From contig CAVUZA010000002.1 of NCBI GenBank assembly GCA_963745915.1, forward strand, positions 2,462,573 to 2,526,572: DNA of 64,000 nt. Direction: 5' to 3'. Shown one piece after another: positions 42,701-51,240 of this stretch (position 1 is the stretch's first letter; every line of letters begins with the position of its first letter). Below the pieces are notes generated by a model. The model did no database searches, had not been told where the DNA came from, and saw only the letters and a program-made list of their open reading frames with translations. The position numbers and the translations under genes were made by a program. Source of the stretch: VRUE01 sp963745915 (GTDB lineage Bacteria > Actinomycetota > Thermoleophilia > Solirubrobacterales > 70-9).

Positions 42701-45004
42701 TTTGTATCGATTCTTGGGTGTTTTGCAGCCTTCGGAGCCCGCGGAGTCTTCTGCTTCTGGAGGAATCTGGGAGATCGTCCCTTCTTCCGGGGTGGTCTCG
42801 CTCCATGTGCGCGCGTCGGCTTCGAAGCCCAGCTGGTCGAACGCCTCGACGCGATAGTCGTGGGTGCCGATCACCTTCGCGTAGGGGAGCTGCAGGCCTC
42901 GCTCAAAATCGCCGCTGCATGATTCGGTTTCGGTGCTTTCGCATTCGCGCTCCTCGACCGAAACGAGTTCTTCATCGATGTAGATACGGTATTCGGAGAC
43001 GTAGGTCTCTTCGCTTCCTTCCTGGCAGGCCGGTTCGCCTTGCTCGATGGCAATCGATAGACCGACGCCAGGGACTTCGGGGTCGACCACCTCGCCGCTT
43101 GCTTCGATTTCCGGAGGCGCACAGACTTCGATCGTTGCGGTTGCCGATTGCGAGGCAACGCCTTCGGCGGACGCCTGAAACTCGAATTCGTCGGTGCCGG
43201 TAAATTCAGGGTCGGATGCGTAGGTGACGGTGCCCGCTTTGGAGTCGAGTTCAGAAAGCGAGCCGTGTTCGGGTTCTGAGGCGATTTTGTAGTCCAGTTC
43301 GCCTTCGCCGGTGCATTCGAGCGTGAGTTCGAGCGACTGGTTGTTTGCGGTAAGCCCTTCGAGCCCTTCGCAGCTCGGAGCCTCCACGATTTCGAATTCC
43401 CGCTCGGCTGGCGTGGGATCTACATTGCTGGCGGGATCGATGGCACGCACGCGGAAGTCGTGCGGTCCTTCGGCGAGAGATTCGTAGTCCTTGGGCGAGG
43501 TGCAGACGGCAAACGCGGCTTCGTCGAGAGAGCACTCGAAGGTCGATTCGGGCTCGGTGGAGGTGAAGCTGAACGACACGCTGGTCGTGCCGATCGCGCC
43601 TTCTGGCCCTTCGGTGATCGTCGTATCAGGTGGTTCGCTGTCGACCCCTGCGGGCCCCGCCTTGAACTTTCGAAGGCGAGTGATGTTGCCCTTGCCCTCG
43701 ATGCCGGCGTTGCCGCTCGAGAAGGTGGAGTCTGAGGCGCTGAGCAGCTGTTGGAACCCCGAGCCGGTGTCGATCCAGGCAGAGACCGTGCCGCCCAGGT
43801 CGACGATCGCGAGGGAGTCGCTGTCGGCGAAGGAGTAGCCCGTTTCGGAATCGAGGACGGTTTCGCTGCCGCTGACCCACTTGGCGAGCTTGACGCCGTA
43901 GGTGTTCGTGGCCGTGTAGGTGAGGCGGAGCTCATAGCCTTCCCGTGTGCCGCCGGGGCTTTGCAGGTCGAGCCAGACCGAGAGATAGCGTTCTGCGAGT
44001 TCGGGATTTGAGGCCATCGTCGCCACCGCGGCGATCCCTTCGCCGGTGTCGCTGAACGAGGTTTTGTAGTAGGCGCCGTTGAGGGCGGTGGCGAAGGCAT
44101 CGACCGGGCGCCAGCCCGACGTCGTGTCAGAGCCCTTGGGCGTGCCACCGCCTGCCCAGCCCAGCGTGGACCATTCTGATTCGAAGTCCGAGAGCGATTC
44201 TTCGCTGCCGTCGAAGATCTCGGTGAGGGGCATGGCGGCGAGCGGGCTGCCGATTTCCGACAGCGGCCCCGCCTTGAACTTTCGAAGGCGAGTGATGTTG
44301 CCCTTGCCCTCGATGCCGGCGTTGCCGCTCGAGAAGGTGGAGTCTGAGGCGCTGAGCAGCTGTTGGAACCCCGAGCCGGTGTCGATCCAGGCAGAGACCG
44401 TGCCGCCCAGGTCGACGATCGCGAGGGAGTCGCTGTCGGCGAAGGAGTAGCCCGTTTCGGAATCGAGGACGGTTTCGCTGCCGCTGACCCACTTGGCGAG
44501 CTTGACGCCGTAGGTGTTCGTGGCCGTGTAGGTGAGGCGGAGCTCATAGCCTTCCCGTGTGCCGCCGGGGCTTTGCAGGTCGAGCCAGACCGAGAGATAG
44601 CGTTCTGCGAGTTCGGGATTTGAGGCCATCGTCGCCACCGCGGCGATCCCTTCGCCGGTGTCGCTGAACGAGGTTTTGTAGTAGGCGCCGTTGAGGGCGG
44701 TGGCGAAGGCATCGACCGGGCGCCAGCCCGACGTCGTGTCAGAGCCCTTGGGCGTGCCACCGCCTGCCCAGCCCAGCGTGGACCATTCTGATTCGAAGTC
44801 CGAGAGCGATTCTTCGCTGCCGTCGAAGATCTCGGTGAGGGGCATGGCGGCGAGCTTTTCGCCCGAATTGCAGTTGGCCACCGAGGCCGGTGGAGCGACG
44901 AGGAAGGCAATGCAGCTCGCTGCCAAGGCCGCAAGCAGCGGCAGCGCCCTCAAGCGGGGTGCCAGGGGGCTCTCGCAGGGAACTCGACGTATGCTCGCAC
45001 TCAT
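39740..45004 (-). CDS. Giant secreted Ca-binding (RTX-like)/LamG multidomain protein
   Basis: 1754 residues from ATG 45004. Signal peptide to about 43; two exactly repeated 204-residue modules (about 50-460) of jelly-roll type; an Ig-like module (FECSLDEAAFAVCTSPKDYE); a cadherin-like module (DPEFTGTDEFEFQASAEG); two blocks of RTX-like nonapeptides (GGAGDDRIYAGRGNDTVYGD, about 810-920, and more to 1000). Then come more degenerate RTX repeats, a LamG domain (YRFDETAGSVAKNW to about 1690) and thrombospondin-type-3 calcium repeats (DADEDGVLDSVDNCPEV) at the C-terminus. An exported Ca2+-dependent adhesin or matrix protein is likely. Less GC-rich than core genes. Confidence 0.9.
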   Translation of the reverse strand: MSASIRRVPCESPLAPRLRALPLLAALAASCIAFLVAPPASVANCNSGEKLAAMPLTEIFDGSEESLSDFESEWSTLGWAGGGTPKGSDTTSGWRPVDAFATALNGAYYKTSFSDTGEGIAAVATMASNPELAERYLSVWLDLQSPGGTREGYELRLTYTATNTYGVKLAKWVSGSETVLDSETGYSFADSDSLAIVDLGGTVSAWIDTGSGFQQLLSASDSTFSSGNAGIEGKGNITRLRKFKAGPLSEIGSPLAAMPLTEIFDGSEESLSDFESEWSTLGWAGGGTPKGSDTTSGWRPVDAFATALNGAYYKTSFSDTGEGIAAVATMASNPELAERYLSVWLDLQSPGGTREGYELRLTYTATNTYGVKLAKWVSGSETVLDSETGYSFADSDSLAIVDLGGTVSAWIDTGSGFQQLLSASDSTFSSGNAGIEGKGNITRLRKFKAGPAGVDSEPPDTTITEGPEGAIGTTSVSFSFTSTEPESTFECSLDEAAFAVCTSPKDYESLAEGPHDFRVRAIDPASNVDPTPAEREFEIVEAPSCEGLEGLTANNQSLELTLECTGEGELDYKIASEPEHGSLSELDSKAGTVTYASDPEFTGTDEFEFQASAEGVASQSATATIEVCAPPEIEASGEVVDPEVPGVGLSIAIEQGEPACQEGSEETYVSEYRIYIDEELVSVEERECESTETESCSGDFERGLQLPYAKVIGTHDYRVEAFDQLGFEADARTWSETTPEEGTISQIPPEAEDSAGSEGCKTPKNRYKHYFFRGNVVHGTKCADIMGRYPGHNTKVYKAGAGDDVIRAGGEVNKIRGGAGDDRIYAGRGNDTVYGDAGDDLIVGGSGDDTIRGNSGDDNLAGNGGSDELRGGADDDLIRGGTTADKLIGGGGENTLSFADAVTPGFEFGSEFISGFPASGTGRGVFIDLGETPIKDGSREYTRAFNGYTSRFGGGSDRLYVDEGSFQHVIGSPFADVIIGSSEANLIDGGGGPDILEGKGGDDQLYGGADSDLLDGGEGQSPGNLRGGDGDDICLNGTESAQSCERESTEEGLKPTSSSAIVLGRLNPDDPAYDTGIYLRGTEAADNVTATYKAGEGVVRLIAVGEGGTGRFDTSANEVSGCTVAEAEATCPLSAVQTLVMDGRGGNDALSAHSFPAAVAVTLLGGAGRDVLRGGGESEELLVDGPGDGKDDLYGFGDDDTFFANEGRDRLYGADGSDLFVSSWPCEDRIFGGGDSWDNASWAQVRGEEIGETGLFQNPTNGAEVSLPQEAGKSGSITRFGSGCGEEEDGTIKGVEFLEGSGGKDRLEGNGAHNVVLGRSGKDRLLGLGGDDNLLANNRNPNGDTKDEKEDPDETLNCGGGGDDSLRYDIGYDSGITDCELLKPSRPAQFSVVSGIGSEATGEASVSVADEGVIGGADDPEADPPVDFYRFDETAGSVAKNWVYEDLHEEYGAGTYHGGVALDEQGALEESRAIKLDGEDDYVSLLGFGGAGYAPGSCSKIAGYSMEMWVKFDSSPGDREALFSGEYVKGGIYVYRSQDGRLGFTLDKFSGETPTVRTDEAVSTEEWHHVAIVALYSPFCKGEPAPTTRSQMKLYVDGFAYPLYFEDGYYPLMIGFGGSDLVGARKLSSGLTEWLSGTVDDLATYERPLSEGEVLAHFAIGDASDPAALLVPPLDPEDGDADEDGVLDSVDNCPEVANESQADADGDGVGDACQEEPDSDGDEIPDEADNCPEVANEEQTDSNENGIGDACEPE
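43653..44855. repeat. 591-bp tandem duplication inside the giant gene
   Basis: Copies 43653-44243 and 44265-44855 (period 612 bp, 21-bp spacer) appear identical at every position I compared, with sharp ends. They encode two successive copies of the N-terminal module. Lack of divergence means recent duplication, gene conversion, or an assembly artefact. Confidence 0.88.
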
Positions 45005-45071
45005 TGCGAGAGGCTCCCAGCGCTCCTGGCGGCTAAGGAAAACAGACTTATTGACTGATCCATTAGTTCCT

Positions 45072-45099
45072 AGTATCTTTGGCTAGCCTCTCGTGTCAA
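45072..45099 (-). promoter_or_regulatory. Sigma-70-type promoter for the giant exoprotein
   Basis: On the minus strand TTGACA (45099-45094) lies 16 bp before GATACT (45077-45072), about 68 bp upstream of the ATG at 45004. The -35 is a perfect match. The remaining sequence 45100-45372 shows no gene; it has GCAATTTCG twice and a GGCCCG/CGGGCC hairpin. Confidence 0.6.
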
Positions 45100-45372
45100 G
45101 GTCGTCGTCAGGGGGCCACCGACCCAGCGTCCCGGGAATATTCGGCGTGTTGCAATTTCGAATATCCGAGGACCAGTACGTCGCAACATGCGGCAATTTC
45201 GTTACTGTTAAGCCCCTGTGAAGACCCGATCCGAACAGGCTCCGCCGACGAGCGACGGTCGCGCAGAACGACGAGACGGAACGCCCGATAACCCCCGCTT
45301 ATGGAGACCCGATCTCGGATGCGGTCAGCGCTGGCCCGACGATCGGCGGGCCGAGCGCAACTCACTTGCCAA

Positions 45373-46317
45373 CTACCCCAGATCGATCCAGCGAGTAATT
45401 CGAGGCGGGAGAAGCTCCGGCTTGGACGCCATGAACTCGGCGATCTCTGCCCTTGAGATCTTGGTCGCCCCAAGCTCTCCCGGATCCTCGGCGAAACGCT
45501 CGTGGGTGGAGAAGACGAAGACTTGCGCGCTTTGGCTCGCGACCGCCTCCACCACCTCCGAGACCGGGACCGCGTTCTTGCCGCCGCTCTTCACCGCAAC
45601 AACGGCAATTCGACCGTCGTCGATGTGCTTGAAGGCAGCCTCGTACAGCGGCGTGTCGTTCATCCGACTCGACGGCATCAGCAGCCAGCCCTGCGCCTGC
45701 AGGTAGAGCAACGCGATGTCCTCGGCGTCTGTTGGGTCGAGGAGGTCGGTGACGATCTCCTCGGGGTCGAACGTCGGGGGTTTCGCAGTGGGGTCCTTCG
45801 TCTGCTCCCAGATCAGCTCGGTGACCCGCCAACCGCCACGTTCGTCGGGGGCCACACGGGAAAAGGAGCTTCCGGGGCCCGTGAAGCTCCTTACGACGGC
45901 TCCCGGCACTTCCCAGTCGCGGTAGGACCGGGGCAGCCACTCGCAGTTGCGGAGGTTGTTCAAGTCCCATTTCGACGCATCCGCCGACCCGTCAAAGCGC
46001 CAAGGACCGGTTATCCGGCCCAGCCAGTACGCACCGCGACTGTCGCGGTTCCAGACGAGATCCCCACACTTTGCGTCTTCGGCCAAGCGCCGGACCGTGT
46101 CGCCACCCCGCTTCCAGCCCTCGATCCCCTTGATCTCCGCGAGCACTTCCTCCAGCGGCGCCGCATCGGGAACTTTCAGAGTCCAACGTCCCCAGCCAAT
46201 CCCGACAACGCCGGCTCGCCGACAGAAGGCCCGCGCCTGGTCGCGTTGCGCATCGTCGTGAAAGTCCTCGCGCAGGCTGTGAATCTTCGTTCGCCAAACA
46301 GTGGGACCGTTGGTCAT
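45373..46317 (-). CDS. PD-(D/E)XK-like nuclease domain protein next to R-M enzyme
   Basis: 314 residues from the ATG at 46317, preceded by GGAAGG. The N-terminal 190 residues contain HSLREDFHDDAQRDQARAFC and GDLVWNRDSRGAYWLGRI. The C-terminal third, DTPLYEAAFKHIDDGRIAVV followed by AVKSGGKNAV, fits the E...(I/V)xVK core of Mrr-like PD-(D/E)XK nucleases. It follows the restriction-modification gene by 139 bp on the same strand and likely belongs to that defence locus. Nuclease activity is inference; it could also be a structural accessory protein. Confidence 0.65.
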   Translation of the reverse strand: MTNGPTVWRTKIHSLREDFHDDAQRDQARAFCRRAGVVGIGWGRWTLKVPDAAPLEEVLAEIKGIEGWKRGGDTVRRLAEDAKCGDLVWNRDSRGAYWLGRITGPWRFDGSADASKWDLNNLRNCEWLPRSYRDWEVPGAVVRSFTGPGSSFSRVAPDERGGWRVTELIWEQTKDPTAKPPTFDPEEIVTDLLDPTDAEDIALLYLQAQGWLLMPSSRMNDTPLYEAAFKHIDDGRIAVVAVKSGGKNAVPVSEVVEAVASQSAQVFVFSTHERFAEDPGELGATKISRAEIAEFMASKPELLPPRITRWIDLG

Positions 46318-46456
46318 TGCACCTTCCTCACTAACTTGCGATTCGCCCCACACCCAATCCGGAGCATGATTGGCAGATCACCGCCACCCGAACGTCTCAG
46401 ACCACATCAGCTTGATGTCGCCCTGTGATCAACTCATGCTCGGGAATCAGGGTAGA

Positions 46457-49400
46457 TCACGTGGAAACGTCAGAGGCGGCCTCCACTGCTCCAAGGGGCC
46501 ACCTGGGGGCAACCTCATCGAGCTCAGACATGATGGTGATGGTGGAACCGAGGGTCGCGACGATTCGCTGATACATCCTTATCTCGCCCAGATCGAGCCT
46601 TCGTCGACGTCGATCCTTGAGCCACTTCTCGCAGACCTGATAGCCGCCGACCCGGAACTCCCATACCTCCGGCGAGACGCCCTCGAAGTACTGCGAAGGA
46701 CCGGTCTTGCCTTCGCTCGAGATGTAAACCCTGCCTCGCCTCAGCGTCGATGTTCCGTTGGGGTCTGGACTCCCGGGCGGTAGATAGCGCGGGTGACCGG
46801 GGGTGACCAGGTCGTTACCCCGAACCGGAAAGGAGGGTGCTGGGGCAGCCGGGGAGCGGTCGAGAAGGTGCAAACCCACCAGCTCATGACCTCTTCGAAC
46901 CATCTCGGTGAAAAGACTGAGGCCCGGCGGCAGGGGAACGTGCGGAAAATTGCGTCCGAGCTGCTCGACATAGCGCTGGCGATAGCCGGGCGTGTAAAGC
47001 ACGGCATAGATGTACGCATAGACATCCTCGGGGCCGAAGGTCTCCGTGAGGTCGCCGGCTCCATCCGGGATAAACTCCATCCCTACGCAATTCTTGAGCT
47101 CCTCGATGAATTCCGGGGAGAGATTTGGTCGACGACCGGTTTGCTCTCCCTCGATCAGCAGCCGTCGTTGTACACCCGAACCCTCCGGATAGAGGTAGAG
47201 AGGGAAGACGAAGCCGTTATTGGAAGTCTTCGAAGACATGCAGATCGCCTCTGACGGGATACTTGAGGCGAGTGCATGGGCAAAGCCCTCCCCCTTTGTA
47301 GCCCTCGTCGTAATGAGGGCCAGATTCGGTCCCGCCTGCAACTGACCCGTCACACGCTCGCGTCGGTGGACAGTGACGTTTGGGTCGAACACCGTCCAGC
47401 GAGTATCGAAGGGGCGATAAAGGACCCGGCCAATCTCGGTCTCCCAGTTCTCTTCCGACAGCTCCTCCTTCGCCGTCTCGTAGTCCCATTGGTCGGTTTT
47501 GCAGAGTCTCCAGTTCTCCCTTGCCTGCCCCTCGTTCTTGGTTGCAAGCAGTTCATCGACCTTTGCGCGCGCCTCGTCTTCCGTCCAAGAGATCGCAAAC
47601 TGATCGTGGGTGGTGACCAGTCCCGGTGCGGGTTTTCCATTTTGGCTCATGATCTCAGCGATGCTCCAACCCCGCTCAAACTCGTCGCGTAGGTCGAGAT
47701 CCTGAGGAACGAACAAGTAGTGCGGCTTGTCGGGTGTAACGGCCGTCCACTCAGTTTTCTCCAGGTCGTGCATCTCAAGCCAATCGTACTTTTCTTGCCG
47801 CATGCCCCAGAGATCAGCGTGATGTACCCGGGCCGGTCCGGCCTTACCCGGCTCCTTGACAAAGACACTAATCGCGACGCCCTGCTGAATGTCGAATACG
47901 TTCTGGTCGCGACCTCCATCGGGTGCCCGCTCACCCTTTTTGGCGTTGCCGTGCAAATCGAGAATATATATGTCAGAAAAGGTCTCCATCAAGTGGCTAC
48001 GCATTCCGGCGAAAGTAGGGCTATCCAGGTAGCTGTGGTTGGTGATGAAGGCGAGTACGCCCGCACCCGTGCGTTCGATCCGCCACTCTCCGAACCTGAT
48101 GAACTTGACGTAGTCGTCCTGTAGCCACTTAGCCTGAGCCGGCTTGGGAACACCTGGTCGTTCCTCAGCATAATCCGAGACCAGCTTGGTGATCCACGGT
48201 CCCTTGTTTACCGAGTGGCCCGAATACGGGGGGTTTCCAAGCACCACAAGAATCGGCAGTGAGCGCTTGATATCGGCAGCGGCATTCGCCTCCTCGGAGA
48301 TGAAGGAGCCCAGCAGAAGCTCGGACTTCTTCACAGCCTCCTCAAGGGTGTTGGTCAGATAGATCCCCAAGCGACCTCCCTCATCTGAGGAGCACTCCCA
48401 CTTCGACCGGTCCGGCTCAGGCAAATCCTGGGCGGCGAGCTGCATTCCGAGCTTCAGGTGGGCGATGGCATAGGGTGCAATCAGGAGCTCGAATCCGAAC
48501 AGCCGCGGTATCAGCTGCTCACGGACGTAGGCTGGCCAGACGCCGGCTTCATCTCGCTCAGCGAACTCAGCGCGGATCCGATCGATGATCGAGTAGAGGA
48601 AGGTGCCAGTCCCGCAAGCCGGGTCGAGCACGACCACCTGACGCGGTTCGTCGTCGGGCTGCTGCAGATCGTCGACTCGTGACGCGGAAGTCTGCGCGAG
48701 GCCATCCGTACAATCGAAACGTTTGCGCAAGAGATGGTCTACCGACGAGACGATGTAGGAGACGATCGCCCGCGGCGTGTAGTACACGCCCCTCATCTCA
48801 CGCATCTCGGGGTCATAGGCCGCAAGGAAGGTCTCGTAGAAGTGAACAACCGGGTCGCTGCTAATGGCCTTTGCCCCGAAGCTTGCGAAGATCGACTGGA
48901 GATCCGCGATGGCCAGCAGCTGCGTAAGGTCGTCGACAATGCCGGCGTAGGGCTCCTCGTCCAACTCGGGCCCAGTTATGACGCCGAACAACCTTCGCAG
49001 GAAGGGGTTTGTGCGGGGAATTTCGTATCCCGCGGCCCGACGGGTAAAAGGCTCATCGTCTTGATGGTTTGCCCGGGCGGCGAATAGGCCATAGGCCATC
49101 GTCTGAGCGAACATGTCCGCGAAGTCGTTCGTCGTCAGATTGGGAATCAGGACCTCCTCGAAGGCCTGGTGAAGATCATGGATCTGCTCGGAGGCGAGAC
49201 CGTTCTCGAAGCTCTCGATGACAATGTCCCGGATCAGCCGGGCCAGCCGAGCCATCTTCTCGGCTAGTTCCAACGCGGAGTTCACTGCCTGCGGACGGCG
49301 TGCGGCAAAATCTTCGAGTAGCGCTAACACGGTGACCGCCCCCGCCTCGCTAGGGGTTACATTGCCGCTCCCGTCAAGCTGCGCCAGGGATGCGCTGCGG

Positions 49401-49756
49401 ACGAGATCGCCATCGACGTACCAACGAAATTCAAAGTAGTTCGTGAGGATTAGGTTTGGAAGGGCGGCGCGATAACGACTGAGTTGCTCGCCCTCCTCAA
49501 CGTCGTCGAGCGTCCTCCCTGTGTCCTTCGCCTCGATGTATCCGAGAGTGAGCGGTCCATGCGGAGTCTCTAGCCAAACGCTGAAGTCGGGGGCCCCGCA
49601 CTGCACCCTCGTCGGCTCGTTCGTCGCCTTCAGGAAGGCAACGGACTCAACCACTTTCTTTAGGGCTGGTCGGTGGGTGTGCTCGGTCGCTATCCCTGAT
49701 GCTACGTCTGCGACGATTTGATCTAGATACTCGCGTATGGATCGTGGGACGGCCAT
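46457..49756 (-). CDS. Single-chain restriction-modification enzyme (type ISP/IIG-like)
   Basis: 1099 residues. The N-terminal endonuclease domain has PDFSVWLETPHGPLTLGYIE followed by AKDTG (PD-(D/E)xK). A helical spacer precedes the gamma-class adenine methyltransferase: RGVYYTPRAIVSYIV, motif I VLDPACGTGTFLYSII, motif IV LGNPPYSGHS. The C-terminal 450 residues are the target-recognition/specificity region (LYRPFDTRWTVFDP, EVWEFRVGGYQVCEKWLKDR). Unlike classical type ISP enzymes there is no helicase domain between nuclease and methylase. It should methylate one adenine strand and cut unmodified DNA. Host-range defence cargo; AT-richer than the chromosome. Confidence 0.93.
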   Translation of the reverse strand: MAVPRSIREYLDQIVADVASGIATEHTHRPALKKVVESVAFLKATNEPTRVQCGAPDFSVWLETPHGPLTLGYIEAKDTGRTLDDVEEGEQLSRYRAALPNLILTNYFEFRWYVDGDLVRSASLAQLDGSGNVTPSEAGAVTVLALLEDFAARRPQAVNSALELAEKMARLARLIRDIVIESFENGLASEQIHDLHQAFEEVLIPNLTTNDFADMFAQTMAYGLFAARANHQDDEPFTRRAAGYEIPRTNPFLRRLFGVITGPELDEEPYAGIVDDLTQLLAIADLQSIFASFGAKAISSDPVVHFYETFLAAYDPEMREMRGVYYTPRAIVSYIVSSVDHLLRKRFDCTDGLAQTSASRVDDLQQPDDEPRQVVVLDPACGTGTFLYSIIDRIRAEFAERDEAGVWPAYVREQLIPRLFGFELLIAPYAIAHLKLGMQLAAQDLPEPDRSKWECSSDEGGRLGIYLTNTLEEAVKKSELLLGSFISEEANAAADIKRSLPILVVLGNPPYSGHSVNKGPWITKLVSDYAEERPGVPKPAQAKWLQDDYVKFIRFGEWRIERTGAGVLAFITNHSYLDSPTFAGMRSHLMETFSDIYILDLHGNAKKGERAPDGGRDQNVFDIQQGVAISVFVKEPGKAGPARVHHADLWGMRQEKYDWLEMHDLEKTEWTAVTPDKPHYLFVPQDLDLRDEFERGWSIAEIMSQNGKPAPGLVTTHDQFAISWTEDEARAKVDELLATKNEGQARENWRLCKTDQWDYETAKEELSEENWETEIGRVLYRPFDTRWTVFDPNVTVHRRERVTGQLQAGPNLALITTRATKGEGFAHALASSIPSEAICMSSKTSNNGFVFPLYLYPEGSGVQRRLLIEGEQTGRRPNLSPEFIEELKNCVGMEFIPDGAGDLTETFGPEDVYAYIYAVLYTPGYRQRYVEQLGRNFPHVPLPPGLSLFTEMVRRGHELVGLHLLDRSPAAPAPSFPVRGNDLVTPGHPRYLPPGSPDPNGTSTLRRGRVYISSEGKTGPSQYFEGVSPEVWEFRVGGYQVCEKWLKDRRRRRLDLGEIRMYQRIVATLGSTITIMSELDEVAPRWPLGAVEAASDVST

Positions 49757-50235
49757 AGCTAGCCCCGATCGACCTGCGCGTTGCGGTGGTTTGGATCGCT
49801 CATCAGTAAGACGTGACAGTTTCTATTTGCTGTCTAAGGCGTTCCTTATTCGCCAAGTGAAGGGCCGGGTCCTTTGACTGACGAAAACGGCACAGCGATT
49901 GCAGGAGATCGGGGCTCTTGCGTCCTCATAAATGTGCGCCGGCCGATACCGTCTACTCTGGGCCCGATCTCGACAGGCACCCTCCTCACTGCTCGAGCAA
50001 CGCTGCGATTCATGGACCCGGTAAGTGCCAAGCCGGATCTCAGTCCTCGGAACGGGTTGCGACGGGCGCCAGCGCCTCCGCGATTACTGAGATCCGGCGT
50101 TCTCGCCGTCGACCCAGTGCACCTCGGCGTCACGCCTCACGCCAGCCCGCTCGACGAGCACTTCCCAAGCGAGCAATCGACGGTGACGGTCAAGTCCGGC
50201 GCCAGGTGCACGACGTCCGCCGTCCTCGCGGCCTG
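49757..50235. other. 479-bp region without a convincing gene
   Basis: Contains a palindrome with perfect 13-bp arms GCCGGATCTCAGT (50032-50044) and its complement (50086-50098) around 41 nt rich in GGGCGCCAGCGCC. The left third is AT-rich and probably carries the promoter of the restriction-modification gene. A plus-strand open frame here lacks family features. It marks the change from the defence genes to the conjugation operon. Confidence 0.6.
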
Positions 50236-50604
50236 TCACACCCCGGGGGCCAACGCTGCGGCGTCAAGCCGCAGGGTGCCCAACCAGGCCGCGACAGCGC
50301 GCTCTGAATCGGAGCCGGTGAGCCGAATGCGCCCCTTGCCGAAGTCGAACGTCCCTACAGCCACGAGCGCGTCGCGCGGCACTATCCGCGACGCGCTCGT
50401 GGTGTAGCCCTCCAGCATCCGCCCGGCCGCGTGTGCAGCGCGGTCGGCGAGCGTGCGCATGTTCTCCTGACCGTAGATCGCGCCCTCGAAGTAGACCTCC
50501 ACCTCGACCCCGGCTCGGGGTTCTCCCACGATCGCCGAGCCGCGGGCGATGTCGGCGGTCGCCGAGTAGCCACCGTGCGGGACGTAGAGGACGATCTCTC
50601 GCAC
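50236..50604 (-). CDS. Small hypothetical protein at end of conjugation operon
   Basis: 122 residues from GTG 50604: REIVLYVPHGGYSATADIAR, AGVEVEVYFEGAIYGQENMR, TLADRAAHAAGRMLEGYTTS. It starts 7 bp after the preceding gene. There is no signal peptide or TM segment. I do not recognise the family. Last gene of the minus-strand operon. Confidence 0.65.
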   Translation of the reverse strand: MREIVLYVPHGGYSATADIARGSAIVGEPRAGVEVEVYFEGAIYGQENMRTLADRAAHAAGRMLEGYTTSASRIVPRDALVAVGTFDFGKGRIRLTGSDSERAVAAWLGTLRLDAAALAPGV

Positions 50605-50611
50605 CGCCGCT

Positions 50612-50896
50612 CTACACCTCCCCGTCCACTTCGCGCGCCTCGACAATCAGCTCGTCGGCGATCGCCTGCCAGTCCCTCATCCCGGCCGAGGCGATGATGT
50701 CGTTGAGGAAGCCAGGAAGCGATTCGGCGACGACCGACGGGTGATAGCGGCCTTCGACCACGTGCTCGAAGAGCAGCGCGTTGACCTTGTCGGCGAGAGC
50801 GTCGTCAGCCAGGGTCCGCATTAGGAAGCAGCGCAGCGCCGGTACGCCGATCGGCTCGCCCTGCTCGGTCCGCCGCTGCTCTTCGGCGCCGTTCAT
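50612..50896 (-). CDS. Small hypothetical protein
   Basis: 94 residues from ATG 50896: GVPALRCFLMRTLADDALAD, RYHPSVVAESLPGFLNDIIA, ADELIVEAREVDG. Soluble and helical. The start codon overlaps the stop of the upstream membrane-protein gene (TGATG). Its place between a membrane protein and another small protein suggests accessory conjugation functions; no family recognised. Confidence 0.7.
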   Translation of the reverse strand: MNGAEEQRRTEQGEPIGVPALRCFLMRTLADDALADKVNALLFEHVVEGRYHPSVVAESLPGFLNDIIASAGMRDWQAIADELIVEAREVDGEV

Positions 50897-51240
50897 CAGG
50901 CCCGTCTCCTCTCGCCCGCCTGGCGCTCGGCAGCCTCCTCCGACACCGCGACGGCCCATCCTTGCGTCGGATCGAGCCAAGCCGGCACCCAGCGGCAGAA
51001 GACGTGGCGCGCCAGCCGGCTCTTGTATTCGTGGTGGCGCAGGGCGTAGTGCCAGTGGCCGGCGAGCCAGAGCGCCGCCCCGATCGCGACGGCGAGCAAC
51101 GCCTCGGGGTCGCCCGTGAGGGCGAGGACAGCGACGCCCGCGAACGCCGGGACCGCCCCGCCGATGCGGAGCAACAGGCCCCCGAGCAGCCAGAAGCCGA
51201 TCAGGGCGAGCAGGGCGAGGCCGAGCGCGGTGGGGATCAT
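50896..51240 (-). CDS. Small membrane protein of the conjugation operon
   Basis: 114 residues from ATG 51240. Two or three TM helices (TALGLALLALIGFWLLGGLL, AFAGVAVLALTG, LLAVAIGAALWLAGHWH) and a basic C-terminal tail with HHEYKSRLARHVFCRWVPAW. It overlaps the integrase gene by 4 bp. Position and topology would suit a small type IV secretion or partner membrane protein, but no signature proves it. Confidence 0.72.
   Translation of the reverse strand: MIPTALGLALLALIGFWLLGGLLLRIGGAVPAFAGVAVLALTGDPEALLAVAIGAALWLAGHWHYALRHHEYKSRLARHVFCRWVPAWLDPTQGWAVAVSEEAAERQAGERRRA

Noticed and set aside
43653..44855. CRISPR-like or transposon repeat
   Set aside because: It is a two-copy tandem duplication of coding sequence; no short spaced repeats were seen anywhere in the window.
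49874..50407. 177-codon plus-strand open frame in the 49.8-50.4 kb gap
   Set aside because: No family features, crosses a palindrome and overlaps a better-supported minus-strand gene.
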